A program made the translations under genes and the position numbers. Source: Pedobacter heparinus DSM 2366 (lineage in GTDB: Bacteria; Bacteroidota; Bacteroidia; Sphingobacteriales; Sphingobacteriaceae). Taken from it: a stretch of 64,000 bases of DNA. The stretch spans positions 3,286,001 to 3,350,000 of the forward strand of contig NC_013061.1 of assembly GCF_000023825.1 (NCBI RefSeq). The letters are read 5' to 3'. Below are positions 25,957 through 35,483 of this stretch, piece by piece. The first letter of the stretch is position 1; every line of letters starts with the position of its first letter. A model generated the notes under the pieces. It made no database searches, was not told the origin of the DNA, and worked only from the letters and a program-made list of their open reading frames with translations.

Positions 25957-26721
25957 ATGCTTGCTAATCAACGAAAAGACAAGATACTGGAACTGTTAAA
26001 AGAGGATGGATCTGCAAAGGTGGTAAACCTTGCAAAACTCTTTAAAGTAACAGAAGTGACCATCCGGCAGGACCTGGAAAAACTGGAAAAAGAAGGTCTG
26101 GTACTTAGGGAACACGGTGGTGCCTTTTTAAAGAACATGGAAAACCAGGTGCGCACATTTTCCTTAAGCCATCAGGACCACCTGGACAAAAAGGAATTGA
26201 TCGCAAAAAAATGCCTCGAATTTATAGAAGCAGGAGATACCATTATCCTCGACTCGGGCTCTACTACTACCGAAATCGCTAAAAAACTAAAAGGAATTAA
26301 AAATTTAACGGTCATAACCAATGCCTTAAATATTGCTTTGCTGCTGGGTGTAGAACCCGGAATTGAAGTAATCATGACAGGTGGAGAATTTAAGCCACCT
26401 ACCCTATCGTTAACGGGACAAAAGGCCGCCGATTTTTTTAACGGGCTAAACGTGCATAAACTTTTTCTTGCCACAGCCGGCCTGTCACTCAAAGCCGGGT
26501 TAACCTACCCGAGCATTAGCGACCTGGTGGTGAAAAAGGCAATGATCAACGCAGCCGAGACCACTTATTTAGTGGCAGATTCTACCAAAATCGGGAAAAG
26601 CTCTCTGGCCAGCCTGGGTGCATTGTCGCTCATAGATTACATCATTACTGATGCAGGCATACAGGAAAAATATAAGAACTTATTAAACGAAAACGAAATA
26701 GAGCTGATCATAGCAGACTGA
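25957..26721 (+). CDS. DeoR/GlpR-family transcriptional regulator of the sugar operon
   Basis: A 254-residue DeoR-family repressor. The N-terminal winged helix (1-57) has RKDKILELLKEDGSAKVVNL followed by the recognition helix region EVTIRQDLEKLEKEG; residues about 75-235 are the DeoR sensor domain (LDSGSTTTEIAKKL, then TNALNIALLL), a phosphosugar-binding fold. Family members usually repress a sugar operon until a phosphorylated intermediate binds. It is the first gene of the ten-gene operon and the isomerase gene follows after 2 bp, so it likely controls this operon and its own synthesis. The effector may be a phosphorylated ketose such as apulose 4-phosphate; this is inference. Confidence 0.92.
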   Translation: MLANQRKDKILELLKEDGSAKVVNLAKLFKVTEVTIRQDLEKLEKEGLVLREHGGAFLKNMENQVRTFSLSHQDHLDKKELIAKKCLEFIEAGDTIILDSGSTTTEIAKKLKGIKNLTVITNALNIALLLGVEPGIEVIMTGGEFKPPTLSLTGQKAADFFNGLNVHKLFLATAGLSLKAGLTYPSISDLVVKKAMINAAETTYLVADSTKIGKSSLASLGALSLIDYIITDAGIQEKYKNLLNENEIELIIAD

Positions 26722-26723
26722 GG

Positions 26724-28130
26724 ATGGAAAAGCAAACTACAATAGGCGTAATTATAGGCAACCGGGACTTTTTCCCCGACAGACTTGTGGCTGACGCCAG
26801 AACGGAAATTTTAAAGGAACTGGATAAACTGAACATCAAAGCTATAGTTTTAGCAGAGTCCCAATCGAAACTTGGGGGTGTGGAAACTTTTCAGGATGCA
26901 CAAAAATGTGCTGAACTGTTCAAACAACACCGTGAGGAAATTACTGGGGTTCTAGTGGTATTACCCAATTTTGGTGATGAAAGAGGCGTTGCTGAAACAC
27001 TGAAACTCTCACAATTAAATGTTCCTGTACTCATTCAGGCCTATCCTGACGACCTGGATAAACTGGATGTGGCACGGAGAAGGGATTCCTGGTGCGGTAA
27101 AATCTCTGTTTGTAATAACCTGTATCAATTTGGCATCAAGTATACCCTGACCACCAAACATGTGGTCCATCCGTCAGACCCTTCTTTTATAGCAGACCTG
27201 AAAGATTTTATTGCCGTATGCAGGGTGGTAAAAGGTTTAAGGAATGTACGTATTGGTGCAATAGGTGCCAGACCAGGCGGATTTAACACCGTACGTTACA
27301 GCGAAAAAATATTACAGCGACACGGCATTTCTGTAGTTACAGCCGATCTTTCAGAAATTCTGGGCAGCGCCAATAAACTCAGTAAAGACGACCAGGTAGT
27401 AAAAGACCACCTCGAAAAGATCCACAACTATGCACCATCTGGCACTACCCCGTCCGAAGCATTGATCCAGATTGCAAAGCTTGACGTGGTGCTGAACGAC
27501 TTTATGAAAACACATGCACTGGATGCAACTGCCATTCAGTGCTGGACCTCGCTGCAGCAAAACTATGGATGTAATGTATGCACATCGATGAGCATAATGA
27601 GTGAAAACATGCTTCCAAGTGCCTGTGAAGTTGATGTTACAGGTACCCTAACCATGTATGCCATGCAGCTGGCATCGGGTTCGCCAAGTGCATTGGTAGA
27701 CTGGAACAACAATTATGCTGCAGACGACGAAAAATGCGTATTGTTCCATTGCGGAAACTGGGCAAAGTCGTTTTTACCAGATATACAGATCAGCAATGCG
27801 CCCATTCTAGGAACTACGGTGGGTGTCGAAAATACTTACGGTGCACTTGACGGCCGCACACCTGCAATGCCCTTAACTTATGGGAGGATCAGCACGGATG
27901 ATACCCGGGGGGTAATCAAGGCTTATTTTGGTGAAGGAGAACTTACCGACGATGCCCTCAATACTTTTGGCAACAGGGCCGTAGCCAAAATCAATAATCT
28001 GCAGGGATTGATGCAGTACGTTTGCAGAAATGGCTTTGAGCACCATGTAGTCATGAACGCTTCCAAAACCGGGGCCGTACTGAAAGAAGCATTTGAAAAT
28101 TATATGGGATGGGAAATTTATCAGCACTAG
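26724..28130 (+). CDS. FucI/AraA-superfamily sugar isomerase, candidate D-apiose isomerase
   Basis: A 468-residue cytoplasmic protein of the L-fucose/L-arabinose isomerase superfamily. N-terminal Rossmann-like part (TTIGVIIGNRDFFPD, then VLVVLPNFGDERG) and a C-terminal catalytic part holding MSENMLPSACEVDVTG (Glu294, Glu302, Asp304) and LFHCGNWAKS (His342), the kind of acidic and histidine residues that bind the Mn2+ of this family. It is shorter than E. coli FucI (about 590). Family enzymes convert an aldose to its 2-ketose. Followed by a split transketolase, an ABC importer and an FGGY kinase, it fits the isomerase step of the transketolase route for D-apiose (apiose to apulose). Another pentose is possible. 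Confidence 0.78.
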   Translation: MEKQTTIGVIIGNRDFFPDRLVADARTEILKELDKLNIKAIVLAESQSKLGGVETFQDAQKCAELFKQHREEITGVLVVLPNFGDERGVAETLKLSQLNVPVLIQAYPDDLDKLDVARRRDSWCGKISVCNNLYQFGIKYTLTTKHVVHPSDPSFIADLKDFIAVCRVVKGLRNVRIGAIGARPGGFNTVRYSEKILQRHGISVVTADLSEILGSANKLSKDDQVVKDHLEKIHNYAPSGTTPSEALIQIAKLDVVLNDFMKTHALDATAIQCWTSLQQNYGCNVCTSMSIMSENMLPSACEVDVTGTLTMYAMQLASGSPSALVDWNNNYAADDEKCVLFHCGNWAKSFLPDIQISNAPILGTTVGVENTYGALDGRTPAMPLTYGRISTDDTRGVIKAYFGEGELTDDALNTFGNRAVAKINNLQGLMQYVCRNGFEHHVVMNASKTGAVLKEAFENYMGWEIYQH

Positions 28131-28933
28131 CAAAATCGATCGGCTACCGTAAAAAGATACTCAAATACATTTACGGGGCAAAAGCCGGACATACCGGCGG
28201 CAGCTTATCCTGTATTGATATTTTAAACGTACTTTACAACGAGATCATGAACGTTGGGCCCGAGAATATCAAATCGCCCGACAGGGACCGCTACATTCAA
28301 AGTAAGGGCCATTGTGTTGAAGCGCTGTTTGTGGTACTTGCAGATAAAGGATTCTTTCCCGAATCGGACCTCGAGACCTTGTGCCGCTACAAATCACATT
28401 ATATTGGTCATCCTACAAAGAAAGTGAACGGTGTAGAACAAAACACCGGCGCATTGGGCCATGGCTTACCTTTAAGTGTTGGAACAGCCATTGCAGCAAA
28501 GCTGGATGATAAAGATTACAAGGTTTTCACCTTGCTTGGTGATGGGGAATTGCCCGAAGGATCTAACTGGGAGGCCGCATTAACTGCCGCACATTATAAA
28601 CTCGATAACCTCTGCGCCATTATCGACCACAATAAACTCCAGATCACCGGGAAAACAGCTGATGTGTGCAATACCGATCCTATCGATCAAAAATTTGAGA
28701 GTTTCGGCTGGTCGGTCAGACATGTAGACGGCCATAACCTGGTCCAATTAAAAGAGGTGCTGAGCAGCCTTCCTTTTGAGGCAGGCAAACCCAGCATGGT
28801 CATTGCACATACGATTAAAGGAAAGGGCATCAGCTATATGGAACATCAGATCAAATGGCACCATGGTGTACCTTCTGATCAGGAATATGAATCTGCACTG
28901 CAGGAATTAGACAATACTTTGGCTTCATCATAA
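28109..28933 (+). CDS. transketolase N-terminal (TPP-binding) subunit, candidate apulose-4-phosphate transketolase subunit
   Basis: A 274-residue protein equal to the first third of a full transketolase. It holds GHTGGSLSCIDIL (phosphate and TPP contacts), GALGHGLPLSVG and the diphosphate/Mg2+ motif GDGELPEGSNWE with the closing asparagine in IDHNKLQ. The start overlaps the isomerase end by 22 bp. The second subunit follows at 28944. Split transketolases of this type in sugar operons include the known apulose-4-phosphate transketolase, which moves the two-carbon unit of apulose 4-phosphate to glyceraldehyde 3-phosphate, giving xylulose 5-phosphate and DHAP. The full gene set around it fits that reaction. 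General transketolase function is certain; the specific substrate is inferred. Confidence 0.85.
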   Translation: MGNLSALAKSIGYRKKILKYIYGAKAGHTGGSLSCIDILNVLYNEIMNVGPENIKSPDRDRYIQSKGHCVEALFVVLADKGFFPESDLETLCRYKSHYIGHPTKKVNGVEQNTGALGHGLPLSVGTAIAAKLDDKDYKVFTLLGDGELPEGSNWEAALTAAHYKLDNLCAIIDHNKLQITGKTADVCNTDPIDQKFESFGWSVRHVDGHNLVQLKEVLSSLPFEAGKPSMVIAHTIKGKGISYMEHQIKWHHGVPSDQEYESALQELDNTLASS

Positions 28934-28943
28934 TTTAAATAAA

Positions 28944-29906
28944 TTGGAAACAGTTGTAGATCAATTACCAGGAATAGGACAGGCAAACCTGGAGGTTTTC
29001 TCTGAAACCTTGCAGCGGCTTGCTGAAAGAGATAAGGACATTATTGTAGTAACCAGCGATTCAAGGGGATCAGGAAAACTGGTGCCTTATGCGCAGCGGT
29101 TTCCCAAACAAATTATAGAGATTGGAATTGCAGAACAAAACCTTGTTGGCGTTGCAGCAGGAATAGCATCGGCCGGAAAAAAGGTATTCGCAGTTTCCCC
29201 GGCCTGTTTCCTTACCGCCAGATCGTTTGAACAAATCAAAAATGATGTGGCTTATTCTGACAATCCGGTCAATTTAATCGGTATCAGTGCTGGTGTTAGC
29301 TATGGTGCTTTAGGATCAACACATCATAGTTTACATGATTATGCAGCCTTAAGGGCTGTAAATAACATGATCATTGTTGCCCCCGCAGATAATTATGAAA
29401 GCGAACAGGCCATTGTTCAGGCCGCAGCCCTTAACCAGCCGGTATACATCAGATTTGGAAAGAAGAACATGCCCCATCTTACAGGCGCCGATAAAGGTTT
29501 TCAGTTTGGCAAGGGAAGGATCATTAAGCCGGGAGCCGATCTGACCCTTATCGGAACCGGTGAAACAGTATACCCTGCTTTGCAGGCAGCCCGGAAATTA
29601 CAGGCCGAACATGGCATTGTTGCTGCTGTGATAAGCATGCACACCATTAAACCCCTGGATTACGGCCTGATTGCAGATTTGGCCAAAGGTGGCAAACCCA
29701 TCATTACAGTAGAAGAACACAGTATCTTTGGCGGACTGGGTGAAGCCTGTGCATCGTTTTTAATGGAAAATAATTATAGAAACCCTTTTAAAATCATAGG
29801 CATTCCTGACGAATACACTGTAACGGGCTCGCAAAACGACATTTTTAACCATTATGGAATATCAGAAGATGGAATTTTAGCCGCAGCAATGAAGCTGCTC
29901 AGCTGA
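28944..29906 (+). CDS. transketolase C-terminal subunit, TTG start
   Basis: A 320-residue protein corresponding to the pyrimidine-binding and C-terminal domains of transketolase. The cofactor-activating glutamate is in IGIAEQNLVGVAAG, and GSTHHSLHDYAALR and VYIRFGKK are typical. The C-terminal domain ends with TVEEHSIFGGLGEA. No ATG or GTG lies near the required N-terminus; the frame opens with TTG at 28944, ten bases after the first subunit's stop, so a TTG start is the best reading. It must pair with the subunit at 28109-28933 to make an active enzyme. See that entry for the proposed apulose-4-phosphate reaction. Confidence 0.85.
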   Translation: METVVDQLPGIGQANLEVFSETLQRLAERDKDIIVVTSDSRGSGKLVPYAQRFPKQIIEIGIAEQNLVGVAAGIASAGKKVFAVSPACFLTARSFEQIKNDVAYSDNPVNLIGISAGVSYGALGSTHHSLHDYAALRAVNNMIIVAPADNYESEQAIVQAAALNQPVYIRFGKKNMPHLTGADKGFQFGKGRIIKPGADLTLIGTGETVYPALQAARKLQAEHGIVAAVISMHTIKPLDYGLIADLAKGGKPIITVEEHSIFGGLGEACASFLMENNYRNPFKIIGIPDEYTVTGSQNDIFNHYGISEDGILAAAMKLLS

Positions 29907-29947
29907 TCCGAACCCATATAAACCTAACCAAATATAATCCTGTAAAA

Positions 29948-30880
29948 ATGAAAAGAATTTATGCATTCTTTTTACTGCTGTCCTTACTGACATTAGCTTC
30001 CTGCAGCAATAAAAATGCTGCCGGTGAACCTAAAAAAATTGCAGTAATTGTTTCAACCTTAAATAATCCCTGGTTTGTGGTGCTTGCAGAAACCGCAGCA
30101 GCAAAAGCCAGGTCTTTAGGCTATGAAGCAAAAATATTTGATTCCCAGAACAATACCGCACTGGAAGCAGACCACTTCGAAAATGCCATCAGTTCGGGCT
30201 TTAATGCCATTTTGTTTAACCCTACAGATGCAGATGGCTCCATTGCAAACGTTTCAAAGGCAAAGGCAGCAGGTGTGCCGGTATTTTGTATGGACAGGGA
30301 GGTCAACTCTACCAAAGCTGCCACTTCCCAGATCTTGTCCGACAGTTACTCCGGCTGCATAGCCATTGGCAAATATTTCGTGAAAAAACTCAACAAGAAA
30401 GGTAAATATGTCGAAATACTTGGCTTGGTGGGCGACAACAATACCTGGGCACGTTCCAAAGGCTTTCATAGTGTGGCAGACCATTATCCAGGATTGAAAA
30501 TGGTTGCACAGCAAAGTGCAGATTTTGACCGGAACAAAGCAATGGAAGTACTGGAGTCTATCTTACAGGCAAATCCAGATATTGATGCCGTTTTTTGTGG
30601 AAACGATGCCATGGCCATGGGGGCTTATCAGGCCCTTTTTGCTGCCGGAAAGGCCAACCACGTGCAGGTATTTGGTTTTGATGGGGCCGATGATGCCCTG
30701 CAGTCTATAAAGGAAGGGAAGATCAAAGCTACCGGAATGCAGTACCCCAAAATCATGGCCGAAACTGCCGCACTTTATGCGCAGGAATATTTTAAAGGCA
30801 AGCGTGATTTCCCGCAAAAAATTCCTGTAGCAGTTGAACTCGTTACTGCTGAAAATATTAAAAATTACATTTCAAATTAA
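29948..30880 (+). CDS. ribose-type ABC importer substrate-binding lipoprotein
   Basis: A 310-residue periplasmic-binding-protein of the RbsB type (PBP type 1). The lipobox LTLASC places the lipid on Cys19. The fold-defining segments are KKIAVIVSTLNNPWFVVLAE, ILFNPTDADGS, PVFCMDREVNS and FCGNDAMAMGAYQAL. The protein binds a sugar in the periplasm and passes it to the permease made by 31518-33999. Ribose-type importers are uncommon in Bacteroidota, which mostly use Sus systems and MFS or Na+ symporters, so its presence is notable. Three binding proteins of this family were shown to bind D-apiose in other bacteria, which supports apiose here; ribose or another pentose is the main alternative. 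Confidence 0.88.
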   Translation: MKRIYAFFLLLSLLTLASCSNKNAAGEPKKIAVIVSTLNNPWFVVLAETAAAKARSLGYEAKIFDSQNNTALEADHFENAISSGFNAILFNPTDADGSIANVSKAKAAGVPVFCMDREVNSTKAATSQILSDSYSGCIAIGKYFVKKLNKKGKYVEILGLVGDNNTWARSKGFHSVADHYPGLKMVAQQSADFDRNKAMEVLESILQANPDIDAVFCGNDAMAMGAYQALFAAGKANHVQVFGFDGADDALQSIKEGKIKATGMQYPKIMAETAALYAQEYFKGKRDFPQKIPVAVELVTAENIKNYISN

Positions 30881-30883
30881 GCC

Positions 30884-31510
30884 ATGAAGAAGTTCTTAAA
30901 ATATTTTGCTGCTTTGGTCATTGTTCTTTTTGTTGGCTATCATTCGGTCTATTTCAAAAAACTGAATGAAGTACAGGCGAATACCCCATCAGGAAAAATC
31001 AACACCACTGCTTACACCAGGACATTCTGGGATAAGAAACTCCTCCCATCCTTAAACAAGGCCATATCTCTAGATCAACTGATCGGCATGCTCCATACTG
31101 ATCCTGAAAATACATTCAAAAAATATAGCAATGCTTTAGGAATAGGAGAACTGAAATATTTTATGGTTAAAGCTGAAGGCAGTGTAAAACAGGTCGGCGA
31201 CAATGACCTCACCGTAACCTTAGCTACAGACAACAAAACGGTAAAGATCGAGACGGAATATGTGTATGGAAATGCAGTACGAGATGCTTCCGGACTGATC
31301 AATAGGAATGAATTTGACAACACTTCAGATTTCAATGAAATTTCGGCAGGTATCAATAAGATTATTAGAGAAGAAGTGCTGCCGGATTTTAAAAGAACTG
31401 TAAAAACCGGCGACCACATTACATTTACCGGTGCCATAGAAATGAACAAAAAGTTCTTAAACCTGAGTGATATAGAAATTACACCCATACAATTAAAAAT
31501 ACTTAAATAA
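30884..31510 (+). CDS. DUF2291-family membrane-anchored protein
   Basis: A 208-residue protein with one N-terminal membrane segment (about 5-22) and a periplasmic body. The features YFKKLNEVQA, TFWDKKLLPSLNKA and IIREEVLPDFKRTVKTGD match the DUF2291 family, which is found next to ribose-type ABC sugar importers in many bacteria. No biochemical role is known to me. The gene starts 3 bp after the binding-protein stop and 7 bp before the ATPase gene, so it is clearly part of the transporter. A role in assembly or in handing over substrate is a guess from position. Confidence 0.8.
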   Translation: MKKFLKYFAALVIVLFVGYHSVYFKKLNEVQANTPSGKINTTAYTRTFWDKKLLPSLNKAISLDQLIGMLHTDPENTFKKYSNALGIGELKYFMVKAEGSVKQVGDNDLTVTLATDNKTVKIETEYVYGNAVRDASGLINRNEFDNTSDFNEISAGINKIIREEVLPDFKRTVKTGDHITFTGAIEMNKKFLNLSDIEITPIQLKILK

Positions 31511-31517
31511 TGCATAA

Positions 31518-33023
31518 ATGCTGGTTGTAGAAAACATAAGTAAAAATTTCTCGGGGGTAAAAGCACTGGATCAGATCAGCCTTGAAGTGCATGCCGCTCA
31601 GGTTACCGCTATCATTGGCGAAAACGGGGCCGGAAAATCCACTTTAATGAAAATCCTTTCGGGCGTATATCCCGATTATGAAGGCAAAATCATTTTCAAA
31701 GGCAAAACCGTTAGCTTTTCCAGCCCTAAACAGGCACAGGAATGTGGCATCTCCATTATTCACCAGGAACTGAACCTTATCCCCTATCTGAGCATTACAG
31801 AGAATATATTTTTAGGCAGGGAACTCTGCACAGCATGGGGCGATCTGGATAAAAAGAGGATGCGCCTGAAAACGCAGAAACTCTTGAGCCGTTTAAAGCT
31901 CAACATTGATCCTGATACACGGATCATTGATATCAAAGTTGGGCAGCAGCAGGTAGTAGAAATTGCAAAGGCCCTGCTTACTGAATCTGAAGTGATTATT
32001 ATGGACGAGCCCACTTCAGCCATCAGTGATACGGAAGTAAAAATCCTGTTTGACATCATCAACGACCTCCGTAAAGCGAATAAAGCCATTGTTTACATTT
32101 CCCATAAACTCGATGAACTGTTTAAGATTGCAGACAGGTATGTGATCATGAGGGATGGCAGGGTGATTGAATGTGGCGAGATCGGTGAAATAAAGGCCGA
32201 TGACATTATCCATAAAATGGTGGGCAGAGAAATTAACCTCATTAAAAAAGAAGGTTCGGGAGCCGGCCCGGAAGAATTGTTCAGTGTAAAAGACCTTTGT
32301 CTTAAACATCCGGACCAAAAGCATACCTATCTGCTTAAAAATATATCCTTCAGCCTCAATAAAGGCGAGATTTTAGGCGTATTTGGTTTGATGGGCGCAG
32401 GAAGGACTGAACTGCTGGAAAGCCTGTTTGGCCTTCATCCCAAACTAATGCGCGCCGAGCTTAAAATTGAGGGCAAGGTCCTTAGCATTGCCACTGCCGG
32501 AGATGCCATAAAGGCCGGACTGGCCCTGGTTCCGGAAGACCGGAAAAGAGACGGCCTTTTACTTGGCCTGGATGTTCAGAAAAACATAAGTATCACTACT
32601 TTAAAAGAAATGGAAAACCTGGGTATCCTGGAAATTGGCAAGGAAGCAAGGTTAAGTGATAAATATACCGCAGAACTGAAAATTAAGACAGATTCCGGAA
32701 AGCAGGTTGCAGGTAACCTGAGTGGCGGCAATCAGCAAAAAATTGTCATTGCAAAATGGCTGGCCACCCATCCCAGGATCTTCCTGCTGGATGAACCTAC
32801 ACGTGGCATAGATGTAAACGCAAAGAACGAGATCTATAAACTTATCCTGGGCCTTGCAGCCCAGGGAATGGGCATCATCATGGTCTCTTCAGAATTACCG
32901 GAAATATTAGCGGTATCAGACCGGGTAATGGTCCTGTCGGAAGGTACCATTACCGCACAGATCCCCATCAGCGAAGCCAATGAAGCATGTATTTTAAAAG
33001 CAGCAATTCCAAAATCAATTTAA
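31518..33023 (+). CDS. ribose-type ABC importer ATPase (two fused nucleotide-binding domains)
   Basis: A 501-residue RbsA/XylG-type ATPase. Domain 1 (about 1-240) has Walker A GENGAGKST and Walker B VIIMDEPTSA; domain 2 (about 255-500) has the degenerate loop GLMGAGRTE, a signature LSGGNQQK and Walker B IFLLDEPTRG. The split between canonical and degenerate Walker A is normal for this family. It powers import of the sugar captured by the lipoprotein at 29948. The permease gene begins 1 bp after its stop. Confidence 0.95.
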   Translation: MLVVENISKNFSGVKALDQISLEVHAAQVTAIIGENGAGKSTLMKILSGVYPDYEGKIIFKGKTVSFSSPKQAQECGISIIHQELNLIPYLSITENIFLGRELCTAWGDLDKKRMRLKTQKLLSRLKLNIDPDTRIIDIKVGQQQVVEIAKALLTESEVIIMDEPTSAISDTEVKILFDIINDLRKANKAIVYISHKLDELFKIADRYVIMRDGRVIECGEIGEIKADDIIHKMVGREINLIKKEGSGAGPEELFSVKDLCLKHPDQKHTYLLKNISFSLNKGEILGVFGLMGAGRTELLESLFGLHPKLMRAELKIEGKVLSIATAGDAIKAGLALVPEDRKRDGLLLGLDVQKNISITTLKEMENLGILEIGKEARLSDKYTAELKIKTDSGKQVAGNLSGGNQQKIVIAKWLATHPRIFLLDEPTRGIDVNAKNEIYKLILGLAAQGMGIIMVSSELPEILAVSDRVMVLSEGTITAQIPISEANEACILKAAIPKSI

Positions 33024-33024
33024 A

Positions 33025-33999
33025 ATGGACTTAAGATTATACAAACCTTACCTCATAAAATTTCAATCGCTGATCGCATTGTTTATCCTTTGCTTATTGA
33101 TCAGTATGGTATCCGATAAGTTCCTTACCCTCTCCAACGGCTGGAATGTAATGCGACAGATTTCTGTAAACATCTGCATTTCTGTTGGCATGACCCTGGT
33201 GGTTTTAACTGCGGGGATAGACCTTTCTGTTGGCTCTGTATTGGCCCTCTGCGGCGCATTAACTGCAGGCTTGCTTAAAAATGGCATTGCCATACCCGAA
33301 GCCAATCTTTTTGTTGGCTTTACCATTTTAGGTGCCATGCTGGCCGGCATACTTACAGGAACAGCCCTGGGTACATTTAATGGCTGGGCCATTACTAAGT
33401 TTAAAGTTCCGGCTTTCATTGCCACCCTGGCCATGTTAACCATTGCCAGGGGCCTAACCTTACTGTATACCAAAGGTTTTCCTATCTCTGGCCTGGGCGA
33501 TGATTTTTCCTATTTAGGTACAGGCTGGTTCCTGGGCATCCCTGTTCCGGTATGGATTTCTGCTATTGTAGTGCTGGCCGCTGTAGTGCTGACCACAAAA
33601 ACCAGATTAGGAAGATATATTTATGCTATAGGTGGCAACGAAAATGCATCCCGGCTTTCGGGCATCAACATCAGCAAAGTTAAAATAATCGTATACGCCA
33701 TAGCCGGGGCCCTGGCTGCCGTAGGTGGCCTTATAGTTACTTCCAGACTGGATTCTGCACAACCCAATGCCGGCAACAGTTACGAACTGGACTCAATTGC
33801 AGCTGTAGTGATAGGCGGTACTTCCCTGTCAGGGGGCAAGGGCAGCATAATGGGTACAGTACTGGGTGCTGTAATTATAGGTGTGTTAAACAATGGGCTG
33901 GTGCTGTTAAATGTTTCGCCTTTCTGGCAGCAGGTAGTAAAGGGTGCCGTTATTTTGCTGGCTGTAATTGTCGACAAGGTCAATTCAAAAGCTGAATAG
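33025..33999 (+). CDS. ribose-type ABC importer permease
   Basis: A 324-residue RbsC-type inner-membrane permease with eight to ten hydrophobic segments. The EAA-like loop region is represented by YAIGGNENASRLSGINISKV, and GIDLSVGSVLALCGA plus AAVVIGGTSLSGGKG are classic for the family. Works with the ATPase at 31518 and the binding protein at 29948. Its stop overlaps the alternative GTG start of the kinase gene. Confidence 0.95.
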   Translation: MDLRLYKPYLIKFQSLIALFILCLLISMVSDKFLTLSNGWNVMRQISVNICISVGMTLVVLTAGIDLSVGSVLALCGALTAGLLKNGIAIPEANLFVGFTILGAMLAGILTGTALGTFNGWAITKFKVPAFIATLAMLTIARGLTLLYTKGFPISGLGDDFSYLGTGWFLGIPVPVWISAIVVLAAVVLTTKTRLGRYIYAIGGNENASRLSGINISKVKIIVYAIAGALAAVGGLIVTSRLDSAQPNAGNSYELDSIAAVVIGGTSLSGGKGSIMGTVLGAVIIGVLNNGLVLLNVSPFWQQVVKGAVILLAVIVDKVNSKAE

Positions 34000-34001
34000 T
34001 G

Positions 34002-35483
34002 ATGGGCACAAAATATATATTGGCCATTGATCAGGGCACCAGCAGTACAAAAACACTGCTGTTTGATGAACAGGGCAAGGTAGTGGCCAAAGGCTCGGCC
34101 CCGCTAAAAAGTATTTTTTACGGTGAGGGATTTGTAGAGCAGGACCCGCAAGAAATTTACCAGAATGTGTTGACGTCCATGCAACTGTGTTTACATGATT
34201 TCAGCACCAAAGGCGGCAATCCTGATGACATACAAACCTGTGGCATCTCTAACCAAAGGGAAACATTTGTGATCTGGGACGAGCAGGGAACACCCCTGCA
34301 CAATGCCATTGTATGGCAATGCAAGCGCTCGGTAAACATTTGTAATCAATTAACAGCTGACGGATTGGCTGAAATGATCAAGTCTAAAACCGGCTTAATT
34401 ATCGATCCCTATTTTTCGGGCACCAAGCTGATCTGGCTGTATCAGCACAACGAAAAAATAAAAACGGCCATCGATGCCGGGAAGGCTTATTTTGGAACGA
34501 TAGATACCTGGCTGCTGTATCAGCTAACCGGTGGCACAACCTATTTAACCGATTATACCAACGCCTCCAGAACCTTATTTTTCAATCTTGCTACCCTAAA
34601 CTGGGATCAGGAACTGCTGCATACTTTTGGCTTGGCCGGGCTTAACCTCCCCTCCATTCAACCATCATCCTCCTTTTTTGGTACCAGTAACTTTAACAAG
34701 CTCCTGCCAAAAGGATTATCCATTACCGCAATGATCGGCGATTCGCATGCCGCAGCCTTTGGCGAAGGCTGTTTCACAGCCGGAACAGCAAAAGCAACCC
34801 TGGGAACAGGATGTTCCATCCTGATGAACATTGGCCCTGAATTTAAATCATCAGGCAGTGGCATGATCAGTACCATCTGCTGGAGCACAGAGCAACAGGT
34901 AAATTATGCGCTTGAAGGCGTAATCGTATCCTGTGGTTCTACTATAGAATGGCTTAAAAATGAACTTGGCCTTTTCTCAAACAGCGCAGAAACGGAAAGT
35001 ATGGCCAAAGCAGTGAGCAACAACAACGACGTTTACCTGGTTCCGGCCTTCAGCGGCCTGGGCGCCCCCTACTGGGATATGAGCCGAAAAGCAGAAATTA
35101 AGGGCTTAACTTTTGGTGCCAATAAAAACCATATCGTAAGGGCAGCACTGGAATCTATCCCCTACCAGGTAAAAGACGTGGTTATGGCCATGCAAAACGA
35201 TACCGGTATCAGATTAGATGAACTGATGGTAAATGGCGGCATAACCAGCAATGGTTTTGTATTGCAGTTCATGGCCGATCTGCTGGACAAAAATGTAAGC
35301 AATATGGGGATGCCCGATGTATCTGCATTGGGAGCAGCTTATCTGGCCGGATTAAAATCCGGACTTTTCAAAAACATTACCCAGCTCAAAACATTAAATT
35401 CCAATAAGGAAACATTACAGCCATCAACAGATAAGACCAGCATCAACCAGGCTTACCAAGGCTGGAAAAACGCGATAACATGA
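34002..35483 (+). CDS. FGGY-family carbohydrate kinase, candidate apulose kinase
   Basis: A 493-residue kinase from the ATG at 34002; a GTG three bases earlier (33999) is possible but less likely. N-terminal ATPase motif AIDQGTSSTKTLLFDEQG, the CGISNQRETFVIWD block, IGDSHAAAFGEG and the closing GGITSNGFVLQFMAD are those of glycerol/xylulose kinases. It would phosphorylate the imported ketose on a terminal hydroxyl. Placed after isomerase, transketolase and importer, it fits the apulose-to-apulose-4-phosphate step; glycerol kinase proper would not explain the neighbours. The stop overlaps the start of the DUF1593 gene (ATGA). Confidence 0.87.
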   Translation: MGTKYILAIDQGTSSTKTLLFDEQGKVVAKGSAPLKSIFYGEGFVEQDPQEIYQNVLTSMQLCLHDFSTKGGNPDDIQTCGISNQRETFVIWDEQGTPLHNAIVWQCKRSVNICNQLTADGLAEMIKSKTGLIIDPYFSGTKLIWLYQHNEKIKTAIDAGKAYFGTIDTWLLYQLTGGTTYLTDYTNASRTLFFNLATLNWDQELLHTFGLAGLNLPSIQPSSSFFGTSNFNKLLPKGLSITAMIGDSHAAAFGEGCFTAGTAKATLGTGCSILMNIGPEFKSSGSGMISTICWSTEQQVNYALEGVIVSCGSTIEWLKNELGLFSNSAETESMAKAVSNNNDVYLVPAFSGLGAPYWDMSRKAEIKGLTFGANKNHIVRAALESIPYQVKDVVMAMQNDTGIRLDELMVNGGITSNGFVLQFMADLLDKNVSNMGMPDVSALGAAYLAGLKSGLFKNITQLKTLNSNKETLQPSTDKTSINQAYQGWKNAIT

